DNA of 64,000 bases, from the NCBI RefSeq assembly GCF_040327995.1, contig NZ_JBEPIJ010000002.1, positions 1-64,000 of the forward strand, written 5' to 3'. A program made the translations under genes and the position numbers. The stretch is from Solimonas thermocellulolyticum (GTDB lineage Bacteria > Pseudomonadota > Gammaproteobacteria > Nevskiales > Nevskiaceae). Numbering within the stretch: position 1 is the first letter of the stretch; the number at the start of each line of letters is the position of its first letter. Positions 57,449 through 64,000 of the stretch are shown here, in pieces. The notes below the pieces were generated by a model. That model ran no database searches, was not told the DNA's origin, and worked only from the letters and a program-made list of their open reading frames with translations.

Positions 57449-57730
57449 ATGGCGCTGAAGATCACGCACGAGTGCATCAACTGCGATGTCTGCGAGCCGG
57501 TGTGCCCCAACCACGCCATCTACCAGGGCGTGGAGATCTACGAGATCGACCCGGATCTGTGCACCGAATGTGTCGGCCACTTCGACAAGCCGCAGTGCCA
57601 GACGGTGTGCCCGGTCGACTGCATTCCGCTCGATCCCGAGCACGCGGAAACCCGTGAGCAGTTGATGGAGAAATACCGGCGGCTGGTGAATGTTGTCGGT
57701 CCGCAGACGAACGCGGATGAACGCGGATGA
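57449..57730 (+). CDS. YfhL-family 2[4Fe-4S] ferredoxin
   Basis: 93 residues. CINCDVCEPVCP and CTECVGHFDKPQCQTVCP provide eight cluster ligands; the insertion between the second set is typical of YfhL/Fdx ferredoxins often found after coaD. The last nine or so residues (ending QTNADERG) and the stop are read from a palindromic element at 57701-57776, so the original C-terminus has probably been replaced. Its stop overlaps the ATG of the gamma-glutamyltransferase (ATGA). Confidence 0.93.
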   Translation: MALKITHECINCDVCEPVCPNHAIYQGVEIYEIDPDLCTECVGHFDKPQCQTVCPVDCIPLDPEHAETREQLMEKYRRLVNVVGPQTNADERG

Positions 57731-57776
57731 ATTCAAATACGAACTTTCCTCTGCGTGTATCCGCGTTCATCTGCGG
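57701..57776. repeat. 76-bp palindromic element at gene junction
   Basis: CCGCAGACGAACGCGGAT at the left end and ATCCGCGTTCATCTGCGG at the right end are inverted copies, 17 of 18 bases matching. About 40 bp lie between, including a direct repeat of GAACGCGGATG. Elements of this type look like interspersed REP/MITE-like repeats. It contains the stop of the ferredoxin gene and the start of the next gene. Confidence 0.8.
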
Positions 57777-59409
57777 ACTATTGCTGTTGTCTTCGGCGCA
57801 GAGCGCCGCGCCGCCCGGCCACGCCTGTGCGACCGCGCATCCGCTGGCGACGCAGACGTGCATGCAGGTGCTCGACGACGGCGGCAATGCGTTTGACGCC
57901 GCGGTTGCCGCGAGCGCCGCGCTGGCCGTGGTCGAGCCCACCGGCTCGGGCATCGGCGGCGGCGGCTTCTGGCTGCTGCACCGCGCCCGTGACGGCTTCG
58001 AGGTCTTCGTCGACGGCCGCGAGACCGCGCCGGCTGCGGCGCATGCCGACATGTATCTGGGTGCAAACGGCCAAGCCGATCCGCTGCGCTCGCGCGATGG
58101 CGCGCTCGCCGCGGCCATTCCGGGCGAGCCGGCGGCACTGGTCCACATCGCGCGCGAATACGGCAGCAAGCCGCTGGCCGAGCTGCTGGCGCCGGCGATC
58201 GCCTACGCACGCGACGGATTTGCGATCGACCGCAAGCTCGCGGAGGCGATCGAACGGCATCTGCCGCGGCTGTCGGGTGCGGCGCCGGCCGTGTTCGCGC
58301 CGCAGGGCCGGCCTCTTGGCGAAGGCGAGCGGCTGCGCCAGGTCGATCTGGCCTGGACCCTCGAACGGCTCGCCCGGGACGGACACGCCGGCTTCTACGA
58401 CGGCGAGGTCGCGCAGCGCCTGCTGCGCGCCGCGCAGCAGGCCGGCGGTATCTGGACCGCGACCGATCTGCGCCGCTATGCCGTGGTCGAGCGCGAGCCG
58501 CTGATCGCCTACTTCCGCGATTGCCGCATCGTCACCAGTCCGCCGCCGTCGGCGGGGGGCGTGGCGATGGCCCAGGTGTTTCATCAGCTCGAAGTGCTCG
58601 GCTGGCAGGACGACGGCAGCCTCCGTAGCCAGCATCTGTTCGTCGAGACGCTGCGCCGCGCCTACCGCGACCGCGCGTTCTGGCTCGGCGACCCGGATTT
58701 CGTTTCGATGCCCCTGGCCCAACTGACCGGGCGCAGCCACGCCGTGCGGCTCGCCGCGAGCATCGACGCGCGACGCGCGACGCCGAGCAGCAGTCTGCCG
58801 CCGGCGCTGCCGACGTCGGAGGGCAGCGACACCACCCACGTGTCGGTGCTCGATGCCGACGGCAACCGCGTCGCGGCCACGCTGTCGATCAACCTGCCCT
58901 TCGGCTCGGGCTATATGGCCCCCGGCACCGGCGTGCTGTTCAATGACGAGATGGACGACTTCGCCGTCCAAGTCGGCGCGCCCAACGCCTACGGTCTGGT
59001 CGGCACCGCGGCGAATGCGATCGCGCCGCACAAGCGGCCGCTGTCGTCGATGACGCCAAGCTTCGTCGAGGGGCCGCGCGGACTTTTGCTGATCGGCACC
59101 CCCGGCGGCAGCCGCATCATCACGATGGTGATCCAGGGCATCCTCGCTTGGATCGGTGGCGCCGACGCGCAGACCCTCGTTGCGCGACCGCGCCTGCATC
59201 ACCAATATCTGCCGGACATCGTCCAGCTCGAAGCCGGTTACGCCGACGCGCAGCGGCAGGCCGAGTTACGGGCGCTCGGCCACGGTCTCACGGTGCTCGA
59301 GCCCTGGGGCAACCTGCAGGTCGTGAGCTGGGACGTGCGTGCCGGCACGCTCGAGGCCGCCAGCGATCCGCGCGGCGTCGGCGCGGCGCAGGTTCGCCTA
59401 CACGACTGA
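57727..59409 (+). CDS. ggt: Gamma-glutamyltransferase
   Basis: 560 residues. The nucleophile Thr is in GSDTTHVSVLD (Thr369/Thr370), where the precursor cleaves itself into large and small subunits. Other family motifs are EPTGSGIGGGGFWLLH, LSINLPFGSGYMAPGTGVLFNDEMDDF and KRPLSSMTPSFV. It cleaves or transfers the gamma-glutamyl group of glutathione in the periplasm. The first 17 residues, including part of the signal peptide (RVSAFICG, then LLLLSSAQSAA), are encoded by the palindromic element. No better in-frame ATG is visible before the hydrophobic core, so the start at 57727 is likely used. Confidence 0.94.
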   Translation: MNSNTNFPLRVSAFICGLLLLSSAQSAAPPGHACATAHPLATQTCMQVLDDGGNAFDAAVAASAALAVVEPTGSGIGGGGFWLLHRARDGFEVFVDGRETAPAAAHADMYLGANGQADPLRSRDGALAAAIPGEPAALVHIAREYGSKPLAELLAPAIAYARDGFAIDRKLAEAIERHLPRLSGAAPAVFAPQGRPLGEGERLRQVDLAWTLERLARDGHAGFYDGEVAQRLLRAAQQAGGIWTATDLRRYAVVEREPLIAYFRDCRIVTSPPPSAGGVAMAQVFHQLEVLGWQDDGSLRSQHLFVETLRRAYRDRAFWLGDPDFVSMPLAQLTGRSHAVRLAASIDARRATPSSSLPPALPTSEGSDTTHVSVLDADGNRVAATLSINLPFGSGYMAPGTGVLFNDEMDDFAVQVGAPNAYGLVGTAANAIAPHKRPLSSMTPSFVEGPRGLLLIGTPGGSRIITMVIQGILAWIGGADAQTLVARPRLHHQYLPDIVQLEAGYADAQRQAELRALGHGLTVLEPWGNLQVVSWDVRAGTLEAASDPRGVGAAQVRLHD

Positions 59410-59422
59410 ATCGCAGTGCCGG

Positions 59423-60409
59423 CTACGCGGCGAGGCGCTGGCCGCGCCCCGTGGCGCGGCCGCGCACGCTGCGCGCAAGAATGCGGCGCAGGCGCTCGGC
59501 GTTGATCGGCTGCGGCCGGCGCCGCAGCTCGCCGTAGCGGTTCTGGCGGCTGAGCGCTTCGATGCGCGCAAGATGTGCGCGAATCGTCGCGACGTAGGGA
59601 TTCGGCCCGCCGAAGTGGGCGTCGAGGAAGCGGTGCACGCCGCCGAAATAGCCATCGAGCCGTTCTGCCCAGAGCCGGCGGTTGAACTCGGCGGTCTTGG
59701 CCAGTAAATCCTCGGCCGAGCGGTAGACGGCCTTGTGGCCATCGCCGGCGAGTCCGCAGAGCACGAACTCGCGGTACAGGAAGTCACGGCATTTTTCGAG
59801 ATAGCAGCGATCGGCGGTCTGCGCCAGCACGTCGGCGCTGCCGAGCAGGAAGCCGAGCAGGCGATCCTTGCGGTGTGTGACCGGGATCTGGTCGAGCGCG
59901 ATCTCGTAGCCGGTGAAATGCACGACGCGTCGCGCCAGGCTGGCCTCGGCGGCGAAGCCCACGGTCGGCAGGAACCACGCCAGGAATTCGCCGCTGCGGT
60001 GCACGTGGGTGAGCGTGTACTCGGCGCCGTTGGCGGCCGTGTCGCCTTTGCGCCGAATGTATCCGGCGTCGTGGAACAGGGCGATGATCAGGCCGAGCAC
60101 CGCGCGGCGCGGTCCGAGCCGGCTCGCGGCTGGCACGCTGCGCTCGTGGCCGTCGACGAGCCGCACCATCGCCAGCGTGCAGTCGAGGCTGTGCTGGGCG
60201 TCGTGATACCAGGTGTCGCAGCCGGCATAGCCGGGCAGCGTGCCGGCATAGAGCCGGCCGAAGGTATCGAAGGCCTGATGCAGCGGCGCCGGATTCAGGT
60301 CGGGGTACAGCTCGGCCAGGAGCCGGCACACGGCCGCTTCGACGTCCGCGGGATGCGAGATGCGTACGGTGTTGGTGACGTCGTAGTGATTGCGCCGCTG
60401 TGCGCTCAT
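59423..60409 (-). CDS. HD-domain phosphohydrolase-like protein
   Basis: 328 residues. WYHDAQHSLDCTLAMVRL, LIIALFHDAGYIRR and THVHRSGEFLAWFLP supply the His, His-Asp and further His/Asp residues of the HD metal-dependent phosphohydrolase fold (about 65-165). The C-terminal half is helical, without another known domain, and ends in an arginine-rich tail. Phosphodiesterases of cyclic nucleotides share this fold, but a specific substrate cannot be assigned. It converges on ggt (13-bp gap) and has the same direction as xthA upstream. Confidence 0.75.
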   Translation of the reverse strand: MSAQRRNHYDVTNTVRISHPADVEAAVCRLLAELYPDLNPAPLHQAFDTFGRLYAGTLPGYAGCDTWYHDAQHSLDCTLAMVRLVDGHERSVPAASRLGPRRAVLGLIIALFHDAGYIRRKGDTAANGAEYTLTHVHRSGEFLAWFLPTVGFAAEASLARRVVHFTGYEIALDQIPVTHRKDRLLGFLLGSADVLAQTADRCYLEKCRDFLYREFVLCGLAGDGHKAVYRSAEDLLAKTAEFNRRLWAERLDGYFGGVHRFLDAHFGGPNPYVATIRAHLARIEALSRQNRYGELRRRPQPINAERLRRILARSVRGRATGRGQRLAA

Positions 60410-60495
60410 CGGCCTGCCTCCGGCGCATCATCGTCGTGATGTGACCGGGTTCGATGTTAGACCCGCGCAAGCCGGCCTGAACAGTGAACCGCTGC

Positions 60496-61275
60496 TCATT
60501 TCGCGCTTGACGCGACCAGTTCCGCGACCACCGGAGCATGATCGGATGGCCGCTCCAGGCGCCGCGGCGCGGTGTCGATCCAGCATTGCACGCAGCGCGC
60601 GGCCAGCGGCGGCGACAGCAGCACGTGGTCGATGCGCAGGCCCATGTTGCGGCGGAAAGCCGCCTGCCGGTAGTCCCACCACGAGAAGCTCTGCGGCGGC
60701 TGCTCGAACAGCCGGAAACCGTCCTTGAGGCCGAGCGCGAGCAGCGCGCGCAGACCGTCGCGCTCGGCCTCGGAACACAGGATCTGCCCCTCCCAGGCGG
60801 CGGGGTCATGGGTGTCCTCCGGCGCCGGCGCGATGTTGAAATCGCCGACCACGGCGAGTTCCGGGTAGCGGCTCAGCTCCTCGGCGACGTATCGTCGCAG
60901 TGCCTCGAGAAAGCGCAGCTTATAGTGGTACTTGTCGCTGCCGACGGCCTGGCCATTGACGACGTAGACGTTGATCACGCGCACGCCGTCGACGGTGCCG
61001 GCGATCACGCGACGCTGCTCGTCCGCAAAGCCGGGCAGGTCGCGGACGACGTCGGTGATCGGCAGCCGCGACAGCAGCGCGACGCCGTTGTAGGTCTTTT
61101 GTCCGTTGTGCACCGCGTGATAGCCGGCCGCCGCGAGTTCGGCGTGCGGGAAGGCCTCGTCGACCAGCTTGGTTTCCTGTATGCCGATGACGTCGACCGG
61201 GCAGGCGGCGAGCCAGTCGAGCAGCTGCGGCAGGCGCACGCGCAGCGAGTTCACGTTCCAGGTCGCGATCTTCAT
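60496..61275 (-). CDS. xthA: Exodeoxyribonuclease III
   Basis: 259 residues of the exonuclease-endonuclease-phosphatase fold: MKIATWNVNSLRVRLPQLLDW, IGIQETKLVD (metal Glu), VVGDFNIAP, LRIDHVLLS and the C-terminal SDHAPVVAEL (catalytic His). It is the AP endonuclease/exonuclease of base-excision repair. The start at 61275 gives the conserved N-terminus; an in-frame start 33 bp upstream adds an unconserved tail. Confidence 0.97.
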   Translation of the reverse strand: MKIATWNVNSLRVRLPQLLDWLAACPVDVIGIQETKLVDEAFPHAELAAAGYHAVHNGQKTYNGVALLSRLPITDVVRDLPGFADEQRRVIAGTVDGVRVINVYVVNGQAVGSDKYHYKLRFLEALRRYVAEELSRYPELAVVGDFNIAPAPEDTHDPAAWEGQILCSEAERDGLRALLALGLKDGFRLFEQPPQSFSWWDYRQAAFRRNMGLRIDHVLLSPPLAARCVQCWIDTAPRRLERPSDHAPVVAELVASSAK

Positions 61276-61509
61276 CGTGTCGGATTCGAAAAGTTGGCGC
61301 CGCAGCATAGCCGCTGTGGACGCCGCCGGTCGCGCCGCGGCGACCTGCCGTCCTCGACGGCGCGAAACTGCGCGGAAATTGCATGGTCATTTGATGTTAG
61401 GCCCGCATGCGTCGGCGCTCGGTCGCGCGATCGATGCATGCGGGATGTCAGACGGCCGTCAATAGGCGTAACCTGAAGGCCGCCGTCGCGGGTGCAACGG
61501 AGATCTTTG

Positions 61510-63432
61510 ATGAGTGTTCTGGAGAATTTCCGCAGTCACTATCTCAAGGCGCGCGACGAGGAGATGTCGCTGTTCGATTACCTCGAGCTGTGCAAGCGCG
61601 AGCCGATGGCCTATGCGACGCCGGCCGAGCGTATGTTGGCCGCCATCGGCGAGCCCGAGATCGTGGACACGCGCAACGATCCGCGCCTGTCGCGCATCTT
61701 CTCCAACCGCGTGATCCGGCGCTATCCGGCCTTCCGCGAGTTCTACGGCATGGAGGAGGTGATCGCGCAGATCGTCGCCTACTTCAAGCACGCCGCGCAG
61801 GGCCTGGAGGAGAAAAAGCAGATCCTGTATCTGCTCGGGCCGGTCGGCGGTGGCAAATCCTCCATCGCCGAGCGGCTCAAGTCCTTGATGGAAGTGCATC
61901 CGATCTATGCACTCAAGGGCTCGCCGATCAACGAATCGCCGCTCGGTCTGTTCCACCCGGAGCGCGACGGCGCCGCGCTTCAGAAGGAGTACGGCATTCC
62001 CAAGCGCTACCTCAGCGGCATCGCCTCGCCGTGGGCGATCAAGCGCCTCGCCGAGTTCGACGGCGACATCACCCGTTTCAAGGTCGTGCGTGTGCAACCC
62101 TCGGTGTTGCGGCAGGTGGCGATCACCAAGACCGAGCCCGGCGACGAGAACAACCAGGACATTTCCTCGCTGGTCGGCAAGGTCGACATCCGCAAGCTGG
62201 AGAAATTCGCCCAGGACGATCCGGACGCCTACAGTTACTCCGGCGGTCTGTGCCTGGCCAACCAGGGCCTGCTCGAATTCGTCGAGATGTTCAAGGCACC
62301 GATCAAGATGTTGCATCCGCTGCTGACCGCCACGCAGGAAGGCAACTTCAAGGGCACCGAGGGGTTCTCGGCGATTCCGTTCAACGGCATCGTGCTCGCG
62401 CACTCCAACGAGGCGGAGTGGCAGAGCTTTCGCAACAACAAGCACAACGAGGCCTTCCTCGACCGCGTCTACATCGTCAAGGTGCCGTACTGCCTGCAGG
62501 TGTCCGAGGAGGTGAAGATTTACGAGAAGCTGCTGCGCAACAGCTCGCTGGCCTCGGCGCCTTGTGCGCCCGGCACGCTCGAGATGATGGCGCAGTGGTC
62601 GGTGCTGACGCGCCTCAAGGAGCCGGAGAACTCCAGCATCTACGCGAAGATGCGCGTTTACGACGGCGAAAACCTCAAGGACACCGATCCTGCCGCCAAG
62701 TCGCTGCAAGAGTATCGGGACTACGCCGGTGTCGACGAGGGCATGGACGGCATGTCGACGCGCTTCGCCTACAAGGTGCTGTCGGCCACGTTCAACTACG
62801 ATCAGACCGAGGTCGCGGCCAACCCCGTGCACCTGATGTATGTGCTCGAACAGCGCATCCTGCGCGAGCATCTGCCGGAGGAAAAACAGCGCCGCTATCT
62901 CGAATTCATCAAGGCCTGGCTGGCGCCGCGCTACGCCGAGTTCATCGGCAAGGAGATCCAGACCGCCTACCTCGAATCCTATGGCGAGTACGGCCAGAAT
63001 ATCTTCGACCGCTACGTCACCTTCGCCGACTACTGGATCCAGGACGAGGACTACCGCGACCCGGAGACCGGCGAATCCTTCGACCGCGCCGCGCTCAACG
63101 CCGAGCTGGAGAAGATCGAGAAGCCCGCCGGCATCGCCAACCCCAAGGACTTTCGCAACGAGATCGTCAACTTCGTGCTGCGTGCGCGCGCGCAAAGTGG
63201 CGGCAAGAATCCGCACTGGACCAGCTACGAGAAGCTGCGCGAGGTCATCGAGAAGAAGATGTTCTCCTCGACCGAGGAGCTGCTGCCGGTGATCTCGTTC
63301 AACGCCAAGGCTTCGGCGGAGGACCAGAAGAAGCACGAGAACTTCGTCGGCCGCATGGTCGCCAAGGGCTATACGGAAAAGCAGGTACGTCTGCTATCGG
63401 AGTGGTATCTGCGCGTGAGGAAAAGCTCGTGA
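61510..63432 (+). CDS. prkA: PrkA/YeaG serine protein kinase
   Basis: 640 residues. The N-terminal PrkA AAA domain has Walker A GPVGGGKSS (110-118) and continues to residue about 390; the C-terminal kinase-like region includes YGEYGQNIFDRYVTFADYWIQD. E. coli YeaG acts with YeaH in nitrogen-starvation and stationary-phase responses. The ATG at 61510 has GGAG 8 bp upstream and starts the conserved SVLENFRSHYLKARDEEMS. The stop falls at the edge of a short repeat. Confidence 0.97.
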   Translation: MSVLENFRSHYLKARDEEMSLFDYLELCKREPMAYATPAERMLAAIGEPEIVDTRNDPRLSRIFSNRVIRRYPAFREFYGMEEVIAQIVAYFKHAAQGLEEKKQILYLLGPVGGGKSSIAERLKSLMEVHPIYALKGSPINESPLGLFHPERDGAALQKEYGIPKRYLSGIASPWAIKRLAEFDGDITRFKVVRVQPSVLRQVAITKTEPGDENNQDISSLVGKVDIRKLEKFAQDDPDAYSYSGGLCLANQGLLEFVEMFKAPIKMLHPLLTATQEGNFKGTEGFSAIPFNGIVLAHSNEAEWQSFRNNKHNEAFLDRVYIVKVPYCLQVSEEVKIYEKLLRNSSLASAPCAPGTLEMMAQWSVLTRLKEPENSSIYAKMRVYDGENLKDTDPAAKSLQEYRDYAGVDEGMDGMSTRFAYKVLSATFNYDQTEVAANPVHLMYVLEQRILREHLPEEKQRRYLEFIKAWLAPRYAEFIGKEIQTAYLESYGEYGQNIFDRYVTFADYWIQDEDYRDPETGESFDRAALNAELEKIEKPAGIANPKDFRNEIVNFVLRARAQSGGKNPHWTSYEKLREVIEKKMFSSTEELLPVISFNAKASAEDQKKHENFVGRMVAKGYTEKQVRLLSEWYLRVRKSS

Positions 63433-63490
63433 AACGTGAAGGCCCGACCCCTGCCACCTGGGTCTTGCGTCTCACGTCTTACGTCTCACG
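63428..63490. repeat. REP-like heptamer repeat after prkA
   Basis: CGTGAAACGTGAAG at 63428 and CGTCTCACGTCTTACGTCTCACG at 63468-63490 are imperfect inverted arrays of an ACGTGAG-type unit. They fill the gap between prkA and yeaH and include the prkA stop codon. Confidence 0.5.
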
Positions 63491-63511
63491 CGCATGCCAG
63501 CGCCGCGAGCC

Positions 63512-64000
63512 ATGAGCATCATCATCGACCGCCGGCTCAACGACCGCAACAAGAATGCGCTCAATCGCAGCCGCTTCTTGCGCCGCTACAAGGCGCAGAT
63601 CCGGCGTGCGGTCGACGATCTGGTCGCACGGCGTTCGATCACCGACATGGATCGGGGTGGTGAGGTCAAGGTGCCGGTCAAGGACATCTCCGAGCCGGCC
63701 TTCCGCCACGGCAAGGGCGGTGACCGCGAAGTCGTGCATGCCGGAAACCAGCATTACGCGCAGGGTGACCGCATACCGCGGCCGCCGCCCGAGCAGGGCG
63801 GTGCCGGCGGCCAGGGGCAGGGCGAGGCAGAGGACGATTTCGTCTTCAGCCTCACGCGCGAAGAGTTCATGAATCTGTTCTTCGACGATCTCGAACTGCC
63901 GCGCCTGGTCCGCAACGTGCTCGGCGATGTGCGCGAATACAAGTGGCGCCGTGCCGGGTATACGCCGAGCGGCGTGCCGGCCAACCTCTCGGTGCTGCGT
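63512..64000 (+). CDS. yeaH: YeaH/DUF444 protein, 5' part
   Basis: 163 residues are visible before the window ends. The start (SIIIDRRLNDRNKNALNRSRFLRRYK), the ISEPAFRHG segment and SLTREEFMNLFFDDLELPRLV are typical of YeaH/YhbH (DUF444). It is the usual partner of PrkA; a spoVR/ycgB gene often follows and would lie to the right. No stop is reached within the window. Confidence 0.95.
   Translation, partial: MSIIIDRRLNDRNKNALNRSRFLRRYKAQIRRAVDDLVARRSITDMDRGGEVKVPVKDISEPAFRHGKGGDREVVHAGNQHYAQGDRIPRPPPEQGGAGGQGQGEAEDDFVFSLTREEFMNLFFDDLELPRLVRNVLGDVREYKWRRAGYTPSGVPANLSVLR

Noticed and set aside
61276..61509. Sigma-54 promoter before prkA
   Set aside because: A TTGCA is present, but no GG lies 10 bases before its GC, so the -24/-12 pattern is not met.

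Overview
The window comes from the chromosome of a GC-rich gammaproteobacterium. The evidence is a set of housekeeping blocks in typical gammaproteobacterial order: uvrA / MFS / ssb; miaB-ybeZ-ybeY-ybeX; maf-rng-yhdP-nitrilase-tldD; rsmD-coaD-fdx; prkA-yeaH. A TonB2/TtpC-type energy-transduction operon and a DUF1302 outer-membrane protein fit the same group, perhaps a Nevskiales- or Chromatiales-like lineage. I cannot fix the genus by eye.

Layout. 1-3.2 kb: a gene-poor left edge, then two almost identical ComEA-like helix-hairpin-helix genes in direct repeats that bracket a reversed AAA/DUF4143 ATPase. 3.4-8.4 kb: DUF3450-ttpC-exbB-exbD-tonB-TPR operon. 8.4-13.4 kb: EamA exporter and a minimal peptide ABC transporter with one short ATPase. 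13.6-16.2 kb: DUF1302 barrel. 16.3-20.9 kb: uvrA, MFS transporter and ssb.

21.0-42.2 kb is the accessory part of most interest. Six genes on + (21027-33974) look like a trans-envelope electron conduit. In order they encode a cytoplasmic FAD/NAD(P) oxidoreductase fused to two cyclic-nucleotide-binding domains and a four-cluster ferredoxin; a five-helix cytochrome b with two H-x13-H pairs; an FHA-TM-decaheme protein; a lipoprotein with two GlcG/HbpS-like domains; an outer-membrane barrel; and a decaheme protein with a C-terminal LVIVD propeller. They are followed by an EF-hand lipoprotein, a small barrel and a class III adenylyl cyclase fused to FHA. Converging on these is a - strand operon of a pentaheme c554-like cytochrome, a PP2C phosphatase and a transmembrane Ser/Thr kinase, with a low-molecular-weight tyrosine phosphatase diverging from it. 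A cyclase beside a cNMP-binding oxidoreductase, and a kinase/phosphatase pair beside two FHA proteins, suggest electron flow controlled by cAMP and protein phosphorylation. That link is inference from gene content and order.

42.3-64.0 kb is mostly conserved housekeeping, with two surprises. A DUF4105 protein sits where lnt normally ends the ybeZYX operon. A 76-bp palindromic element at the ferredoxin/gamma-glutamyltransferase junction supplies the end of one protein and the start of the next.
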